DNA of 64,000 nucleotides from Pseudomonas sp. KBW05 (lineage in GTDB: Bacteria > Pseudomonadota > Gammaproteobacteria > Pseudomonadales > Pseudomonadaceae): assembly GCF_003852405.1 (NCBI RefSeq), contig NZ_QAJM01000020.1, positions 1 through 64,000 of the forward strand, read 5' to 3'. The notes beneath the pieces were generated by a model, which did not search any database, was not told the origin of the DNA, and saw only the letters and a list, made by a program, of their open reading frames with translations. Shown in pieces: positions 43,040 through 53,576 of the stretch (the stretch's first letter is position 1; every line of letters begins with the position of its first letter). The position numbers were made by a program, and so were the translations under genes.

Positions 43040-44980
43040 TCAGGACTTGAACCGCCCCACCAACCCATTCAACTCATCCGACAGGTTCGACAGCCGACCC
43101 GAGTCGTCCTGTGCCGAGTTCGCCAGGCTTTCCACCAGTCGCGCTTCGTCGTAGATCTGCTGGATATGCCGGTTGATCTCTTCCGCTACGCTGTGTTGTT
43201 CCTCGGCGGCGGCCGAGATCTGCAGGTTCTGGTCGCGGATTTCGTTGACCGACAATTGGATGCCCTCGAAGCTGTCCCGCGCGCTTTCGATGGACGACAC
43301 GCTGGCGCGCGACAGGTCCAGGCAACTGCCCATTTTCTGGGTGACTTCCTGGGTCTTGGTTTCCAGGGTGCCGAGCAGGTTTTCGATCTCGCCGGTGGAG
43401 TCCGATGTGCGCTTGGCCAAGGCCCGTACCTCGTCGGCTACCACGGCAAAACCACGGCCTTGATCGCCGGCCCGGGCGGCTTCGATGGCGGCGTTGAGGG
43501 CCAGCAAGTTGGTCTGTTCGGCAATGGCGCGGATGGTGCCGAGGATCTGGTTAATGCTGCGGCTGCCGGCTTCCAGTTCGACCATGGCCTGGGACGATTC
43601 GGTCAGGCGACGGCCCAGGCGGTTGACGTTGTCGGTGGTCACTTCGATCTGCTGTTTGCCTTCGGCGACGCGGCGATGGCCGTTCTCGGCTGACTCGGCT
43701 GCGCCGCTGCACGAGCGGGCAACTTCGTTGGCCGTGGCGACCATCTCGTTGAACGCCGTAGAGACCAATTCCACCGCCTCGCGCTGGCGCCCCGCAGCGT
43801 CGTTCATATTATTAGCCACTTCACTGTTGACCCGTGAAGCATCCTGCAGATTGGCCGATGCGGCGCCGATGTGCTGGATCAGCTGGCGGATCGCCGCGAG
43901 AAATTTGTTGAACCAGCCGGCCAGTTCGGCGGTTTCGTCCTTGCCCTGCACGTGCAGCTCATGGCGCAAGTCGCCTTCACCCTGGGCGATGGACTGCAAG
44001 CCGGTGCTGACCTGGCCGATGGGTTTGACGATGACCTTGGAGAACGCTGCCGCCACCAGCCCGAAGATCAGCACCAGCACCGCGACGATCGCGCTGGTGA
44101 GGTAGGTCATGCGCGTGGCCTCGGCCATCACTTCGCTGTATTCGATCAGGCCGACATACCGCCAGCCCAGGCCGGGCGAGGTCCAGATATTGGCCATGTA
44201 GCGCACGCCATTGATCACCACTTCGGTGGAACCCTGGGCGGTATTGGCCAATTGTGCGTAGGGCTCGCCAAGGTCTTTGAGGGGCTTGAAGTTGTGCGCG
44301 TTGTCGCGCGGGTCCACCAGCACCACGCCGTCTTCGATCAGCATCACGTAGCCGCTTTCACCGAGCTTGATGCTCTTGACCAGCTCGGTGAGATTCTTCA
44401 GCGAGACGCTGACCACAAACACGCCCTTGGCCTTGCCGGTGTTGTCCAGCAACGCGCGCGCGGTGCCCACCAGTGCTACATCGTCTTTGTCGTAGTAATA
44501 CGCCGGGGTGCGCACGGTCTTGCCGGGGCTGGCCATTGCCGCCTTGTACCAAGGGCGCGTGCGCGGGTCATATTTGGCCAGTTGCGGGTCATCGGGCCAT
44601 TTGGCGTAGGTGCCGTCTTCCAGGCCGATGGACAGGATCGCAGCGGCGGGGTGCGTCGCGCCATAGCGCGCAAAGTGCTCGATCACCTGTTGCGCCTCGG
44701 CCGGCATCGGCTGGCTGGCGGCGTTGGCGGGTTGGTAATCCTTGAGGGTGTTCACGGAAGTGTATACAGGATCGGCGGACAATTGATCGACGTTCTGCGT
44801 CGTGCCGTCGAAAAACTGCCGGATGTTGCCATCGATCTGGCGTATTTCCCGGGTGCTGCCATCGATGAATTGGTCGACCGCCTGGGTCCGCGTGTTCATG
44901 ACGGAGATCACCGCAACCAGGCTGACCGGGATAAAAGCGACGGAAACGAAAGCAAGGACCAGCTTATTTTTTATTTTCAT
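43040..44980 (-). CDS. methyl-accepting chemotaxis protein with dCache sensor
   Basis: A 646-residue chemoreceptor. A membrane segment (about 7-28) leads to a ~260-residue periplasmic dCache domain ([28 protein letters not shown]), then a second segment (about 291-315), HAMP, and a signalling domain with the conserved tip [28 protein letters not shown]. The YDPRTRPWY motif is typical of dCache receptors for amino acids, amines or organic acids; the ligand cannot be named. The start at 44980 (MKIKNKLV) fits receptor N-termini; the ATG at 44992 is an alternative. Confidence 0.93.
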   Translation of the reverse strand: MKIKNKLVLAFVSVAFIPVSLVAVISVMNTRTQAVDQFIDGSTREIRQIDGNIRQFFDGTTQNVDQLSADPVYTSVNTLKDYQPANAASQPMPAEAQQVIEHFARYGATHPAAAILSIGLEDGTYAKWPDDPQLAKYDPRTRPWYKAAMASPGKTVRTPAYYYDKDDVALVGTARALLDNTGKAKGVFVVSVSLKNLTELVKSIKLGESGYVMLIEDGVVLVDPRDNAHNFKPLKDLGEPYAQLANTAQGSTEVVINGVRYMANIWTSPGLGWRYVGLIEYSEVMAEATRMTYLTSAIVAVLVLIFGLVAAAFSKVIVKPIGQVSTGLQSIAQGEGDLRHELHVQGKDETAELAGWFNKFLAAIRQLIQHIGAASANLQDASRVNSEVANNMNDAAGRQREAVELVSTAFNEMVATANEVARSCSGAAESAENGHRRVAEGKQQIEVTTDNVNRLGRRLTESSQAMVELEAGSRSINQILGTIRAIAEQTNLLALNAAIEAARAGDQGRGFAVVADEVRALAKRTSDSTGEIENLLGTLETKTQEVTQKMGSCLDLSRASVSSIESARDSFEGIQLSVNEIRDQNLQISAAAEEQHSVAEEINRHIQQIYDEARLVESLANSAQDDSGRLSNLSDELNGLVGRFKS

Positions 44981-45198
44981 CGAGACGACCATCAGCGGGG
45001 AGGGCGGCCAAATCGTCGCGTCAGGGTGGGAGGCGGCGATTTGCTATCACCGCTATGTCGGCCTGTAGGTCGAGAACCTTTAGCGATTTTTTGTCTACAA
45101 GTCTTATCGCGTATTGTCCTAACGTGGGTTTGCCTGTTTTCCGGGCAGTCGTGCCGGGTAAGATGCCGCCTGCACCTCATCTTGATCAAGGACATGAC

Positions 45199-45642
45199 AT
45201 GGCGCTCATCACGGAACGCGTAGAACTGGCTCGCAACGGTGCCAATGACAAGGTTATCTGCCGCATGGCCTCAGGCTGGGCGGTGATGGGCGATGTGCAA
45301 TTTCTGCCGGGGTACTGTCTGTTGTTGCCCGACCCGGTGGTGGCCAGCCTCAACGACCTGGATGCGCAAGCCCGCGCCACGTACTTGCTGGACATGGCGC
45401 GCCTCGGCGACGCCGTGCTGCAAGCCACCGATGCCTTGCGCATGAACTACGAGATCCTCGGCAATTCCGAGCCGGAACTGCATTGCCATATCTTCCCGCG
45501 TTATGCCTCGGAGCCCGACGACAAGCGGCGGATGCCGGCCTGGTTTTACGACTGGAAAAACGCGCCGCCCTACGCCGAGGCGCTGCACGGCCCGCTGCGC
45601 AAGGCTCTGGCGCAACTGCTGGAGGCACCGGCCAATGCGTGA
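45199..45642 (+). CDS. HIT family hydrolase
   Basis: A 147-residue protein of the histidine triad superfamily, with LPGYCLLLP and the triad-like region ELHCHIFPRY (H-x-H present). Members hydrolyse nucleotide phosphoramidates or dinucleotides. AAGGAC precedes the ATG. It overlaps the Nudix gene by 8 bp, so the two nucleotide-hydrolase genes are coupled. Confidence 0.88.
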   Translation: MALITERVELARNGANDKVICRMASGWAVMGDVQFLPGYCLLLPDPVVASLNDLDAQARATYLLDMARLGDAVLQATDALRMNYEILGNSEPELHCHIFPRYASEPDDKRRMPAWFYDWKNAPPYAEALHGPLRKALAQLLEAPANA

Positions 45643-46081
45643 GCGCAAGGCTTCGCGGCTCTTGGTGATCAGCCCCGCCCACGAAGTGCTGCTGTTCCGC
45701 TTTGTGCACAAGGACGGCGCCTTGGCCGGGCAAAACTACTGGGCCACTCCCGGCGGCGGTGTTGAAGAGGGAGAAACCTTCGAAGCCGCAGCGATACGCG
45801 AACTGCGCGAAGAGACTGGCCTTGTATGCAATAGCGTTGGCGTATGCGTGGCCGACCGCCGCGTTGTCTTGATGCTGCCCTGTGGCGAAACAGTGCTGGC
45901 CATCGAGAAATATTTTGTCGTGCACGCGCCCAGCACCGCGCTGTCAAAAGCCGAGTGGACCCTGTCAGAAACCAAAGTCATGGCCGATCACCATTGGTGG
46001 TCCGTCAGCGACCTGAGCACCACCAGCGACACGGTCTGGCCTGAAGCGCTGCTCCAGATGCTGCAAGACGCAGGCATCTGA
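45635..46081 (+). CDS. Nudix hydrolase
   Basis: A 148-residue protein with a complete Nudix box (G-x5-E-x7-REUxEExGU): GGVEEGE then RELREETGL. Nudix enzymes cleave nucleoside diphosphates linked to another moiety. The start at 45635 (MRERKAS) overlaps the HIT stop. Substrate unknown. The pairing with a HIT protein suggests joint clearance of nucleotide derivatives, which is inference. Confidence 0.92.
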   Translation: MRERKASRLLVISPAHEVLLFRFVHKDGALAGQNYWATPGGGVEEGETFEAAAIRELREETGLVCNSVGVCVADRRVVLMLPCGETVLAIEKYFVVHAPSTALSKAEWTLSETKVMADHHWWSVSDLSTTSDTVWPEALLQMLQDAGI

Positions 46082-46087
46082 CCCCAC

Positions 46088-47626
46088 TCAGCGCGTGTAC
46101 CCTGGCACTAGTCGAAACGCCTCGGCGACACGCGTTGGATTCGGCAACGCGAGCACTCGGCGGTACAGCTCTTGGTGGGCTTTGCACACCTCAGCGGGGG
46201 CATGTTGGGTCGGGTTTCGATAGGCGTCGTAGGTGCCGGGCTCGGCGTGGGTGAACACGCGGTTCAGATCGGCCCGGGCCTGGGCGGTCGGGGTCACGTC
46301 ACCCGTGACCTCGGCGGCGGCCTTGACCAGTTCGCGTCGGCTGTCCCGTGTGGCCGTGAACAGCGCAAGCAAGGTGTCTGGCATTGCGCTGTAACCCCCG
46401 GGGTAGACGCCGCTGAGGTAGAACGCGCAAATCTGCTCGTCGCCTTGCCCCACGGCGTTCACGAGCGCCGCCTGGGCTTGCCAGAATCGCAACAGTTGCG
46501 GGGCAGGGGCCTTGCGCAGGGCTTCCTGGATCAGCCAGGTGTCGTGATCCCGCGTGAGCTTATCGAACGCGGTAAAAGTTGAGGCCTTATCCAGGGCTTT
46601 TTGTGCCTTGGCTTTTTCCACCTCGTACTGCGCAGGCGCGTCTTCGGCCAGGGTGTTGAGCTGGAAATACTTGCGCAGGTGGGCGTCCAGTTGTCCGGGT
46701 TCCCGCAGCCTCGCCAGGCGCGCATCGGTGAAGTCCCGGCTATCTACGGTGGCGGTAATGATGTGCTCATGCTTGAGTTCAGTGATGTCGGGGAACCACA
46801 TGTCTTCACGGCCGGTCGCCAGCACTTTGTCGACGAACTGCCTGGAGGCGCCGTGTTTGAGCAGGGCATCACGATACTGCTCGACGACGGCCGTTGATGC
46901 CTCGCCCGATTCGAACAGCGTCGCGGCATGAAAGCCCAGCTTGCCCTCAGCACCGAGCAAACGCTGCTTGCCGGACATGAACACCAACGCGCAGGCACTC
47001 ACGCACTCGTGGTTGGTATAGGTGTTCAGGCCCTTGTCTTCGATGAGCCGCGCGATGGCCCGGGCTTCGCCGAACAGGCCGCCCGGGCTGTCCAGTTGGA
47101 TTGTGGTGACGTTGGGGTGGTCCGCCACTGCCTGCTCGAAGGCTGAAAAGCTGCCGGGCGCGATGCCGCCGTTGAATTCCAATTCAGTGTCGCTGAGTGC
47201 GGTAATGCGATAGGAGGGCAGCGCATTGGGATCCATGGCCAGGCGCAACGCCGCCTTGAACGCGGGGACCACATCGAACAACGAGTAAGCCGTCTGCACC
47301 GCGCCGACGATCACCAGTATGCGCACCACGGTGACCCAGCGGGACTTGCCGCCGCGCTGGCGGTGGTGCCGGGCCGAACGCCACACGCCCACCCCTTGCC
47401 AGAGTGTGACGGCCAGCGCGGCGCCCATGAACGGCACGCCCATCATCAGCAAGCCGGTGGGGCTTGGCGGGTTGCGCACCAGCAGGAAGTACAGCGGCGA
47501 TGTCGCGAGCAGGCACACCAGGCTGAGCAACACTTCGTTGATCCAGAATGAGTGGGCCAGCGAGAACTCGCCGCGCCAGTGGCGGATCAAGTAATTGCGC
47601 GGTGTTGGCGCGACGGCTTCACTCAT
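46088..47626 (-). CDS. membrane protein with ClpP-like serine protease domain
   Basis: A 512-residue protein. Three hydrophobic segments lie at about 30-50, 58-78 and 98-118. They are followed by a ClpP/SppA-fold domain (about 140-290): the oxyanion region LDSPGGLFGEA (SPGG 180-183), candidate nucleophile Ser210 in CVSACALVF, and candidate His233 (GKLGFHAA) 23 residues later, close to the 25-residue ClpP spacing. The remaining ~220 residues are helical and unassigned. It is probably a membrane-tethered periplasmic or cytosolic protease of the COG3904 type. It overlaps the upstream gene by 8 bp. Confidence 0.8.
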   Translation of the reverse strand: MSEAVAPTPRNYLIRHWRGEFSLAHSFWINEVLLSLVCLLATSPLYFLLVRNPPSPTGLLMMGVPFMGAALAVTLWQGVGVWRSARHHRQRGGKSRWVTVVRILVIVGAVQTAYSLFDVVPAFKAALRLAMDPNALPSYRITALSDTELEFNGGIAPGSFSAFEQAVADHPNVTTIQLDSPGGLFGEARAIARLIEDKGLNTYTNHECVSACALVFMSGKQRLLGAEGKLGFHAATLFESGEASTAVVEQYRDALLKHGASRQFVDKVLATGREDMWFPDITELKHEHIITATVDSRDFTDARLARLREPGQLDAHLRKYFQLNTLAEDAPAQYEVEKAKAQKALDKASTFTAFDKLTRDHDTWLIQEALRKAPAPQLLRFWQAQAALVNAVGQGDEQICAFYLSGVYPGGYSAMPDTLLALFTATRDSRRELVKAAAEVTGDVTPTAQARADLNRVFTHAEPGTYDAYRNPTQHAPAEVCKAHQELYRRVLALPNPTRVAEAFRLVPGYTR

Positions 47627-48206
47627 GATCGGTACCGATGCTCACGCTCAGGCCTGCCTGGCGGGCCAATTCGAGGGTGTACTCAACGCGGTCGGCATCC
47701 ACGATAAACCCGACGTAATCGTCATCGCCTGAGTCCAGGTGCAGGTAGCGTTTGTCGAAACCGGTGAGCCACTGATCAAAGCTCACCAGCACTTCCAGCA
47801 TCGGCCGGGTGCCGGTGTGTTCATAGTGGTAGGGCGTTTGCACACCGCTGGCCGCCACAAGGTACGGCGCCTGGTATTCAAACACGTCGAAGCCACGCCA
47901 ATCGACGCCGAGCAAGGCAAGGTCGGCGAGCTTTTGACCTCTGGAGGTGTCGAGCAAACCTTCGGTCAATGCGCTGGCGGGGGCTTGGTTCACGGCATAT
48001 TTACGCAGGACGCGGCGCACGAGCCTCGCGCTTTCTGCCTCAGGCACACGCGCCAGAAGGGTTTCGGTGAACACCTTGAGTGCCTGTTTTTGCGCCACAG
48101 ATTCGGGCGAGCGCATCTCGCGCATGATCGCTGCATGGCTGGCGTTTGTTTCATCGGGTGGCGGCATAGTGAAGCGGCCACCGAACAACCGATCTAAAAA
48201 GCCCAT
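47619..48206 (-). CDS. conserved hypothetical protein paired with the ClpP-like membrane protease
   Basis: A 195-residue soluble, acidic protein of no family I recognise. Features: a short amphipathic N-terminus (MGFLDRLFGGRF), a helical middle (about 40-100), and a mixed alpha/beta end with YHYEHTGTRPMLEVLVSFDQW and DSGDDDYVGFIVDADR. GAGGGAA decides the start at 48206. Its stop overlaps the protease start by 8 bp, which suggests a functional pair. Confidence 0.7.
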   Translation of the reverse strand: MGFLDRLFGGRFTMPPPDETNASHAAIMREMRSPESVAQKQALKVFTETLLARVPEAESARLVRRVLRKYAVNQAPASALTEGLLDTSRGQKLADLALLGVDWRGFDVFEYQAPYLVAASGVQTPYHYEHTGTRPMLEVLVSFDQWLTGFDKRYLHLDSGDDDYVGFIVDADRVEYTLELARQAGLSVSIGTDHE

Positions 48207-48328
48207 CGCATTCCCTCGCTGTAGACCTGTTGCAAAAGGCGCGACCATAGCGTTTTTTTATAGGCTGGCCAACCGGCATCACCGTTTGTCGTTAAACTGC
48301 GCGCCCAAAATTCGGCAAGGAAGCGCTC

Positions 48329-48910
48329 ATGAAGATGCAGCAGTGGTTCAAAACGTGGGAATGGGCTGTTCTTTTTTGCGTGGTGGTTGCGATTGTTGTG
48401 TACGCGAAAACCGTGTCCATCAGTGAGTGGCCACTGGCTACGGGTGGCTTTCTGTGTGTGGTCGCCGTACTGCTGTTCGGCCTGCTCCTGGATATGAAGA
48501 CCCTGCGCGTGCGTAAAGGGATATTGATTATCGGGCTGGGCGTGATCACGTCGATGGTCTACAAGTTTGGCGTCGCGGAGTACGTGAAGTGCGCGCTTGA
48601 GCTGACTCACGCATCTGGTACGTGCAAGGTCGATGTGCCGCCTTCTGTATTTATCACCGCCAATACCATCGATACCGTGGTCTTGCTGCTATCCATCGCA
48701 TGCGGCGGTGTCGGCGGCAGCATCCTGGCCGCTCACGGCGATGTCACCGCTACGGATGCGAAAAGCGCACCACCGGCAAATCCCGGCGATATTCACACCT
48801 TGCTCGAGTCGATCGACAGCAAGCTGGACCGCCATAACGCCAAGCTGAACCTGGTCTGCGCTGGCGCATTCGGGGTATTGCTGCTGGTGATCGTGCGCGT
48901 GTTCTCCTGA
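48329..48910 (+). CDS. hypothetical membrane protein
   Basis: A 193-residue protein with five hydrophobic segments (about 12-27, 37-55, 63-80, 105-132 and 170-190). Between the last two is a hydrophilic stretch (HGDVTATDAKSAPPANPGDIHTLLESIDSKLDRH) that resembles a short coiled coil. Not recognised. AAGGA precedes the ATG. It is transcribed away from the ClpP-like unit. Confidence 0.65.
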   Translation: MKMQQWFKTWEWAVLFCVVVAIVVYAKTVSISEWPLATGGFLCVVAVLLFGLLLDMKTLRVRKGILIIGLGVITSMVYKFGVAEYVKCALELTHASGTCKVDVPPSVFITANTIDTVVLLLSIACGGVGGSILAAHGDVTATDAKSAPPANPGDIHTLLESIDSKLDRHNAKLNLVCAGAFGVLLLVIVRVFS

Positions 48911-48920
48911 GCTCAACGCA

Positions 48921-49541
48921 CTAGCGCCGGCTCAACGCCAACTTCGCGGCAAACAACACAAAGATCATCCCGGTGGTACGGTCCATCCACTGGATGACCT
49001 TTTCCCGGCGCAAGAACCCGGACAGCGGCTGAGTGGCGCCGATCAACACCAGCGACCACGCCAGCCCCAGCACCACATGGATGCTCACCAGGCCAAAGGT
49101 CCAGGCGATCAGCGATTGGCCTTGGGGAATGAACTGCGGCAGGAACGACACGTAGAAGATCCCCACCTTGGGGTTCAGCACATTGCCCAGCATGCCTTTG
49201 ACAAACCAGTTGCCGCCGGTTTTGCCCTCCACCTCGGCTGACGCCAGCGAGCGCCGTGGACGCAGCAGCATGTTCAGCCCCAGCCAGGCCAGGTAAGCCG
49301 CGCCGCAGTATTTGAGCAGGTTGAAGGCCACTTCCGAGACCGCAATCAGCGCCCCCAAACCGAACGCCACGGCCGCGCCCCACAGCAGGCAGCCTGCGTT
49401 GATCCCGAGTGTGGCCTGCAAGGCCTGGCGCTTGCCTTCCACCGTGGCGGTCCTGAGCACCAATGCAGTGTCGAGCCCAGGTGTAAGCGTCAGCAGCGTG
49501 GCGGCGAAGGTAAAGGCGAGGAGGTTATCGGCGATGGACAT
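48921..49541 (-). CDS. LysE/RhtB family amino acid exporter
   Basis: A 206-residue inner-membrane protein with about six hydrophobic segments and the LysE signature (LTPGLDTALVLRTA near residue 20, GMLGNVLNPKVGIFYVSFLPQF near 115). Family members export amino acids or homoserine lactones. Convergent with the hypothetical membrane protein gene. Confidence 0.9.
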   Translation of the reverse strand: MSIADNLLAFTFAATLLTLTPGLDTALVLRTATVEGKRQALQATLGINAGCLLWGAAVAFGLGALIAVSEVAFNLLKYCGAAYLAWLGLNMLLRPRRSLASAEVEGKTGGNWFVKGMLGNVLNPKVGIFYVSFLPQFIPQGQSLIAWTFGLVSIHVVLGLAWSLVLIGATQPLSGFLRREKVIQWMDRTTGMIFVLFAAKLALSRR

Positions 49542-49589
49542 GGCGCTGGCATCCGCAAGAGACAGACGTGGACGTTAGCGCATGCAAAG

Positions 49590-49608
49590 GCGCCCTGTAA
49601 AAGGGCGC
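49590..49608. terminator. terminator hairpin downstream of aer
   Basis: GCGCCC (49590-49595) pairs with GGGCGC (49603-49608). On the aer (minus) strand the stem is followed by CTTTG, a weak T-stretch. Confidence 0.6.
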
Positions 49609-49622
49609 GTGAAGGGAAGGGC

Positions 49623-51188
49623 TCAGCGATTGAAGCGGGCGACCAACGCGTATTGGGTGGCCGCGGTATTGGTCAGTTCTTTGCTCAAGTCGGTGGACTG
49701 ATGAGCCTGGATAGACGTCTGGTCAGCCAGCCCGGCAATAGTGGTGATATTGCGGCTGATTTCCTCGGCCACCGCGCTCTGCTCCTCGGTGGCGGCGGCG
49801 ATTTGCGTGGTCATGTCGGTGATGTGCGACACGGCCTCGCTGATGCCAACGAGTGCCTGGTCCGCCTCCAGCACCCACGCCACGCCTTCCTGGGCTTGGC
49901 GCTGGCCGTTTTCCATGCTGTGTACGGCGTTGTTGGAGGACGCCTGCAATTGCGTGATCAACGCATGGATCTGCGTGGTGGATTGTGAGGTGCGTTGGGC
50001 CAGTTGGCGCACTTCGTCGGCCACCACCGCAAAGCCTCGGCCCATGTCGCCGGCGCGAGCCGCTTCGATGGCGGCGTTGAGGGCCAGCAGGTTGGTTTGA
50101 TCGGCAATGCCTTTGATCACGTCCACCACGCTGCCGATTTCGTCGCTGTCGCGGGCCAATTGGGCGACGGTCACCCCGGTTTCGCCGACCACGGCGGACA
50201 GGCGCTCGATGGCTTCGCGAGTATCGCGTGCCACCTCGCGGCCGCGTCCGGTGAGGGCGTTGGCTTGCTGGGTGGCATCGGCGGTGCGCTGCACGTGGCT
50301 GGCGACTTCCTGGGTGGTGGCGGCCATCTGGTTGACGGCTGCCGAGACTTGTTCGGTTTCCACGCGCTGGCGGTCCAGGCCTTGGGCGCTGGCGCTGGCC
50401 AACTGATCGGATTGGCCGGCGAGGGCGCTGAGTTGTTCGGCGCTGTCCTGCAGGCGCGTGAGGCAGGTTTTCAGGCGCGCGGCCTGGCTGAGGAACGCGG
50501 TTTCCAGGCGCCCTTGGGGGCCACGGGCGTCGCTGTACATCTGCGCGATCAACGCGTCTGACGTCGAAGGCTCCACGCCGCGCAACAAGTGCAAGGTACT
50601 GGCCTGGCGCATACGCGCGCAAAGCACGCCGACCGGTATCGCCACGGCGACGGCCACGGCCAGGGCGAGAGGCGCACTGAGCAACAGGCCCGCCAGGCTC
50701 CCGGCTACGCCGGTTGCCACGTAGGGCACGCAGTTCAGCGCCGCTGGCAGCCACGCGTCCTGGCGTGGCACGCCGGGTTTGCCGGCGCTGATACGCCGGT
50801 ACAGCGCCTGGGCGCGCCGGATCTCATCGGCGCTGGGCTTGACCCGTACCGATTCGAAACCGACCACCGTGCTGCCGTCGAAGATCGGCGTGACATAGGC
50901 GTTGACCCAATAGTGGTCGCCGGTCTTGGAGCGGTTCTTGACGATGCCCATCCACGGCAGGCCCTGCTTGAGCGCACTCCACATGTGCGCGAAAACCGCG
51001 GGTGGTACATCGGGGTGACGCACGATATTTTGCGGTGCGCCGATCAGGTCGGCGCGTTCAAAACCGCTGATTTCAACGAAGGCGTCGTTGCAGTAGGTGA
51101 TCACACCTCTAACGTCGGTGGCGGAAATAAGTTTTTGCTGAGGCGCGAGTGAAATCTCGCGCTGTGTTACTGGCTGGTTGTTGCGCAT
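49623..51188 (-). CDS. aer: aerotaxis receptor Aer (PAS-containing methyl-accepting protein)
   Basis: A 521-residue energy/oxygen-taxis receptor, the length of Pseudomonas Aer. The PAS domain (about 10-120: [65 protein letters not shown]) binds FAD in the family. A hydrophobic hairpin (about 155-190) anchors it, and the signalling tip reads [27 protein letters not shown] decides the start at 51188. It lies divergent from the OsmC-YcaO gene. Confidence 0.94.
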   Translation of the reverse strand: MRNNQPVTQREISLAPQQKLISATDVRGVITYCNDAFVEISGFERADLIGAPQNIVRHPDVPPAVFAHMWSALKQGLPWMGIVKNRSKTGDHYWVNAYVTPIFDGSTVVGFESVRVKPSADEIRRAQALYRRISAGKPGVPRQDAWLPAALNCVPYVATGVAGSLAGLLLSAPLALAVAVAVAIPVGVLCARMRQASTLHLLRGVEPSTSDALIAQMYSDARGPQGRLETAFLSQAARLKTCLTRLQDSAEQLSALAGQSDQLASASAQGLDRQRVETEQVSAAVNQMAATTQEVASHVQRTADATQQANALTGRGREVARDTREAIERLSAVVGETGVTVAQLARDSDEIGSVVDVIKGIADQTNLLALNAAIEAARAGDMGRGFAVVADEVRQLAQRTSQSTTQIHALITQLQASSNNAVHSMENGQRQAQEGVAWVLEADQALVGISEAVSHITDMTTQIAAATEEQSAVAEEISRNITTIAGLADQTSIQAHQSTDLSKELTNTAATQYALVARFNR

Positions 51189-51350
51189 TCCGACTACTCC
51201 CTGGTTGCACTCAGCCAATCGGCCTCAGCTGGGAAAAGATTAATCTACATTGGCTATTTCGCCAGCCATTGGTCAAAAGCCTGAAACTTCCCGAGGAAAA
51301 ACCTCATAATGGCGGCCATTTTTGTTTAGCCGTTATTCTGGTGTGCCCGC

Positions 51351-53549
51351 ATGGAAATCAAGGTCAACTTTCTCGACAACCTTCGACTTGAAGCCAAGTT
51401 CGACGACTTCACGGTTATTGCCGACCAGCCCATTCGCTACAAAGGCGATGGTTCGGCACCGGGGCCGTTCGATTACTTCCTGGCTTCGTCGGCGTTGTGT
51501 GCGGCGTACTTCGTGAAGTTGTATTGCTCCACCCGCGATATCCCCACGGACAATATTCGCCTGTCACAGAACAACATCGTTGACCCGGAAAACCGCTATA
51601 ACCAGATCTTCAAGATCCAGGTCGAATTGCCGGCGGACATCTCCGAGAAAGATCGCCAGGGCATCCTGCGTTCCATTGACCGTTGCACCGTGAAGAAAGT
51701 GGTGCAGGCCGGTCCTGAGTTCATCATCGAAGAAGTGGAAAACCTCGACGCCGATGCCCAGGCCTTGTTGATGCCCAATTCCACCTCCGCAGCGGGCACT
51801 TATATAGCGGGCAAGGACCTGCCGCTGGAGCAGACCATTGCCAACATGTCGGCGATTCTCGCCGGCCTGGGCATGAAGATTGAAATCGCGTCGTGGCGCA
51901 ATATCGTGCCCAACGTGTGGTCGCTGCATATCCGCGACGCCCATTCGCCGATGTGCTTTACCAACGGCAAGGGCGCGACCAAGGAAGGCGCTTTGGCGTC
52001 GGCGTTGGGCGAGTTTATCGAGCGGCTCAACTGCAACTTCTTCTATAACGATCAATTCTGGGGTGAAGAACTGGCCAACGCGCCGTTCGTGCATTACCCG
52101 GATGAGCGCTGGTTCCAGCCCGGCCCGCAGGATGAGCTGCCGGCGGAAATCCTCGATGCCTACTGCCTGAAGGTCTACAACCGCGACGGCGAACTGCGCG
52201 GTTCGCACTTGTACGACACCAACTCGGGCAACGAAGCGCGCGGCATCGTGTCACTGCCGTTCGTGCGCCAGTCCGACGGTGAGGTGGTGTACTTCCCGTC
52301 CAACCTGATCGAAAACCTCTACCTCAGCAACGGCATGAGCGCCGGCAACACCTTGGCCGAAGCCCAGGTGCAGTGCCTGTCGGAGATTTTCGAGCGGGCG
52401 GTGAAGCGCGAAATCATCGAAGGCGAATTCGCCCTGCCGGATGTCCCGGCCGACGTGCTGGCCAAGTACCCGGGGATCCTCGCCGGTATCCAGGGCCTGG
52501 AGGCCCAGGGTTTCCCGGTGCTGGTCAAGGATGCATCCCTGGGCGGTGAGTTCCCGGTGATGTGCGTGACCCTGATGAACCCGCGCACTGGCGGCGTGTT
52601 CGCCTCGTTTGGCGCGCACCCAAACCTGGAAGTAGCGCTGGAGCGCAGCCTTACCGAGCTGCTGCAAGGTCGCAGCTTCGAAGGCTTGAACGATCTGCCG
52701 GCGCCGACCTTTGAAGGCCAGGCGGTGACCGAACCGAACAACTTCGTCGAGCACTTCATCGATTCCAGCGGTGTGGTGTCGTGGCGCTTCTTCAGCGCGC
52801 AGTCGGACTACGAATTTGTCGAATGGGACTTCTCCGGTGAAGGCGCCGACTCCAATGCGCAGGAAGCCGCGACCCTGTTTGGCATTCTGGAAGGCATGGG
52901 CAAAGAGTCCTATATGGCGGTGTACGAACACCTCGGCGCCACCGCCTGCCGCATCCTCGTGCCGGACTACTCGGAAATCTATCCGGTGGATGACCTGATC
53001 TGGGACAACACCAACAAGGCGCTGTTTTTCCGTGCCGACATCCTCAACCTGCACAGCCTTGACGATGCCGAACTCAACGCCCTGGTGGAGCGCCTGATCG
53101 AAAGCGAGCTGGACGACTACACCGACATCACCACCTTGATCGGCATCGAGTTCGACGACAACACGGCCTGGGGCCAGTTGACCATCCTCGAATTGAAGCT
53201 GCTGATCTTCCTCGCCTTGCAGCAACATGAGGAAGCCAAGGAGTGCGTAGAGATGTTCCTGCAATACAACGACAACACCGCCGATCGTGGCCTGTTCTAC
53301 CAGGCGATGAATGCGGTGCTGGAGATGGAACTGGACGACGACCTGGAACTGGCGGATTACGAAGCCAACTTCCGCCGCATGTTTGGCAATGAGCGGATGG
53401 ACGCGGTGATTGGCTCGGTCAATGGCAGTGTGCGGTTCCATGGTTTGACGCCGACCAGCATGAAGCTGGAAGGGCTGGATCGGCATCAGCGCTTGATTGA
53501 GAGCTACAAGAAGCTGCATGCGGCGCGGGCGAACGTTACCTCAGCTTGA
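51351..53549 (+). CDS. ycaO: OsmC/YcaO domain protein
   Basis: A 732-residue cytoplasmic protein. An N-terminal OsmC-like domain (about 1-135; GDGSAPGPFDYFLASSALCAAYFVK) is fused to a YcaO domain (about 150-560; ATKEGALASALGEFIERLNC, LAEAQVQCLSEIFERAVKREI) and a C-terminal helical, TPR-like part. YcaO proteins can phosphorylate backbone amides with ATP; the E. coli homologue takes part in RimO-dependent beta-methylthiolation of ribosomal protein S12. No azoline or RiPP precursor gene is nearby, so a housekeeping role is more likely. Confidence 0.93.
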   Translation: MEIKVNFLDNLRLEAKFDDFTVIADQPIRYKGDGSAPGPFDYFLASSALCAAYFVKLYCSTRDIPTDNIRLSQNNIVDPENRYNQIFKIQVELPADISEKDRQGILRSIDRCTVKKVVQAGPEFIIEEVENLDADAQALLMPNSTSAAGTYIAGKDLPLEQTIANMSAILAGLGMKIEIASWRNIVPNVWSLHIRDAHSPMCFTNGKGATKEGALASALGEFIERLNCNFFYNDQFWGEELANAPFVHYPDERWFQPGPQDELPAEILDAYCLKVYNRDGELRGSHLYDTNSGNEARGIVSLPFVRQSDGEVVYFPSNLIENLYLSNGMSAGNTLAEAQVQCLSEIFERAVKREIIEGEFALPDVPADVLAKYPGILAGIQGLEAQGFPVLVKDASLGGEFPVMCVTLMNPRTGGVFASFGAHPNLEVALERSLTELLQGRSFEGLNDLPAPTFEGQAVTEPNNFVEHFIDSSGVVSWRFFSAQSDYEFVEWDFSGEGADSNAQEAATLFGILEGMGKESYMAVYEHLGATACRILVPDYSEIYPVDDLIWDNTNKALFFRADILNLHSLDDAELNALVERLIESELDDYTDITTLIGIEFDDNTAWGQLTILELKLLIFLALQQHEEAKECVEMFLQYNDNTADRGLFYQAMNAVLEMELDDDLELADYEANFRRMFGNERMDAVIGSVNGSVRFHGLTPTSMKLEGLDRHQRLIESYKKLHAARANVTSA

Positions 53550-53576
53550 CGCAATTCTCCCTGTGAATGCGGGCTA

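Noticed and set aside
41723-43693. Long frames on both strands through the 144-bp repeats (looking like repeat proteins)
   Set aside because: They exist only because the unit length is a multiple of three; the repeated residues are translated REP DNA.
45181-45190. CTTGATCAAG palindrome as an ANR site before the HIT gene
   Set aside because: It lacks the 4-bp spacer of the ANR consensus and overlaps the ribosome binding region.
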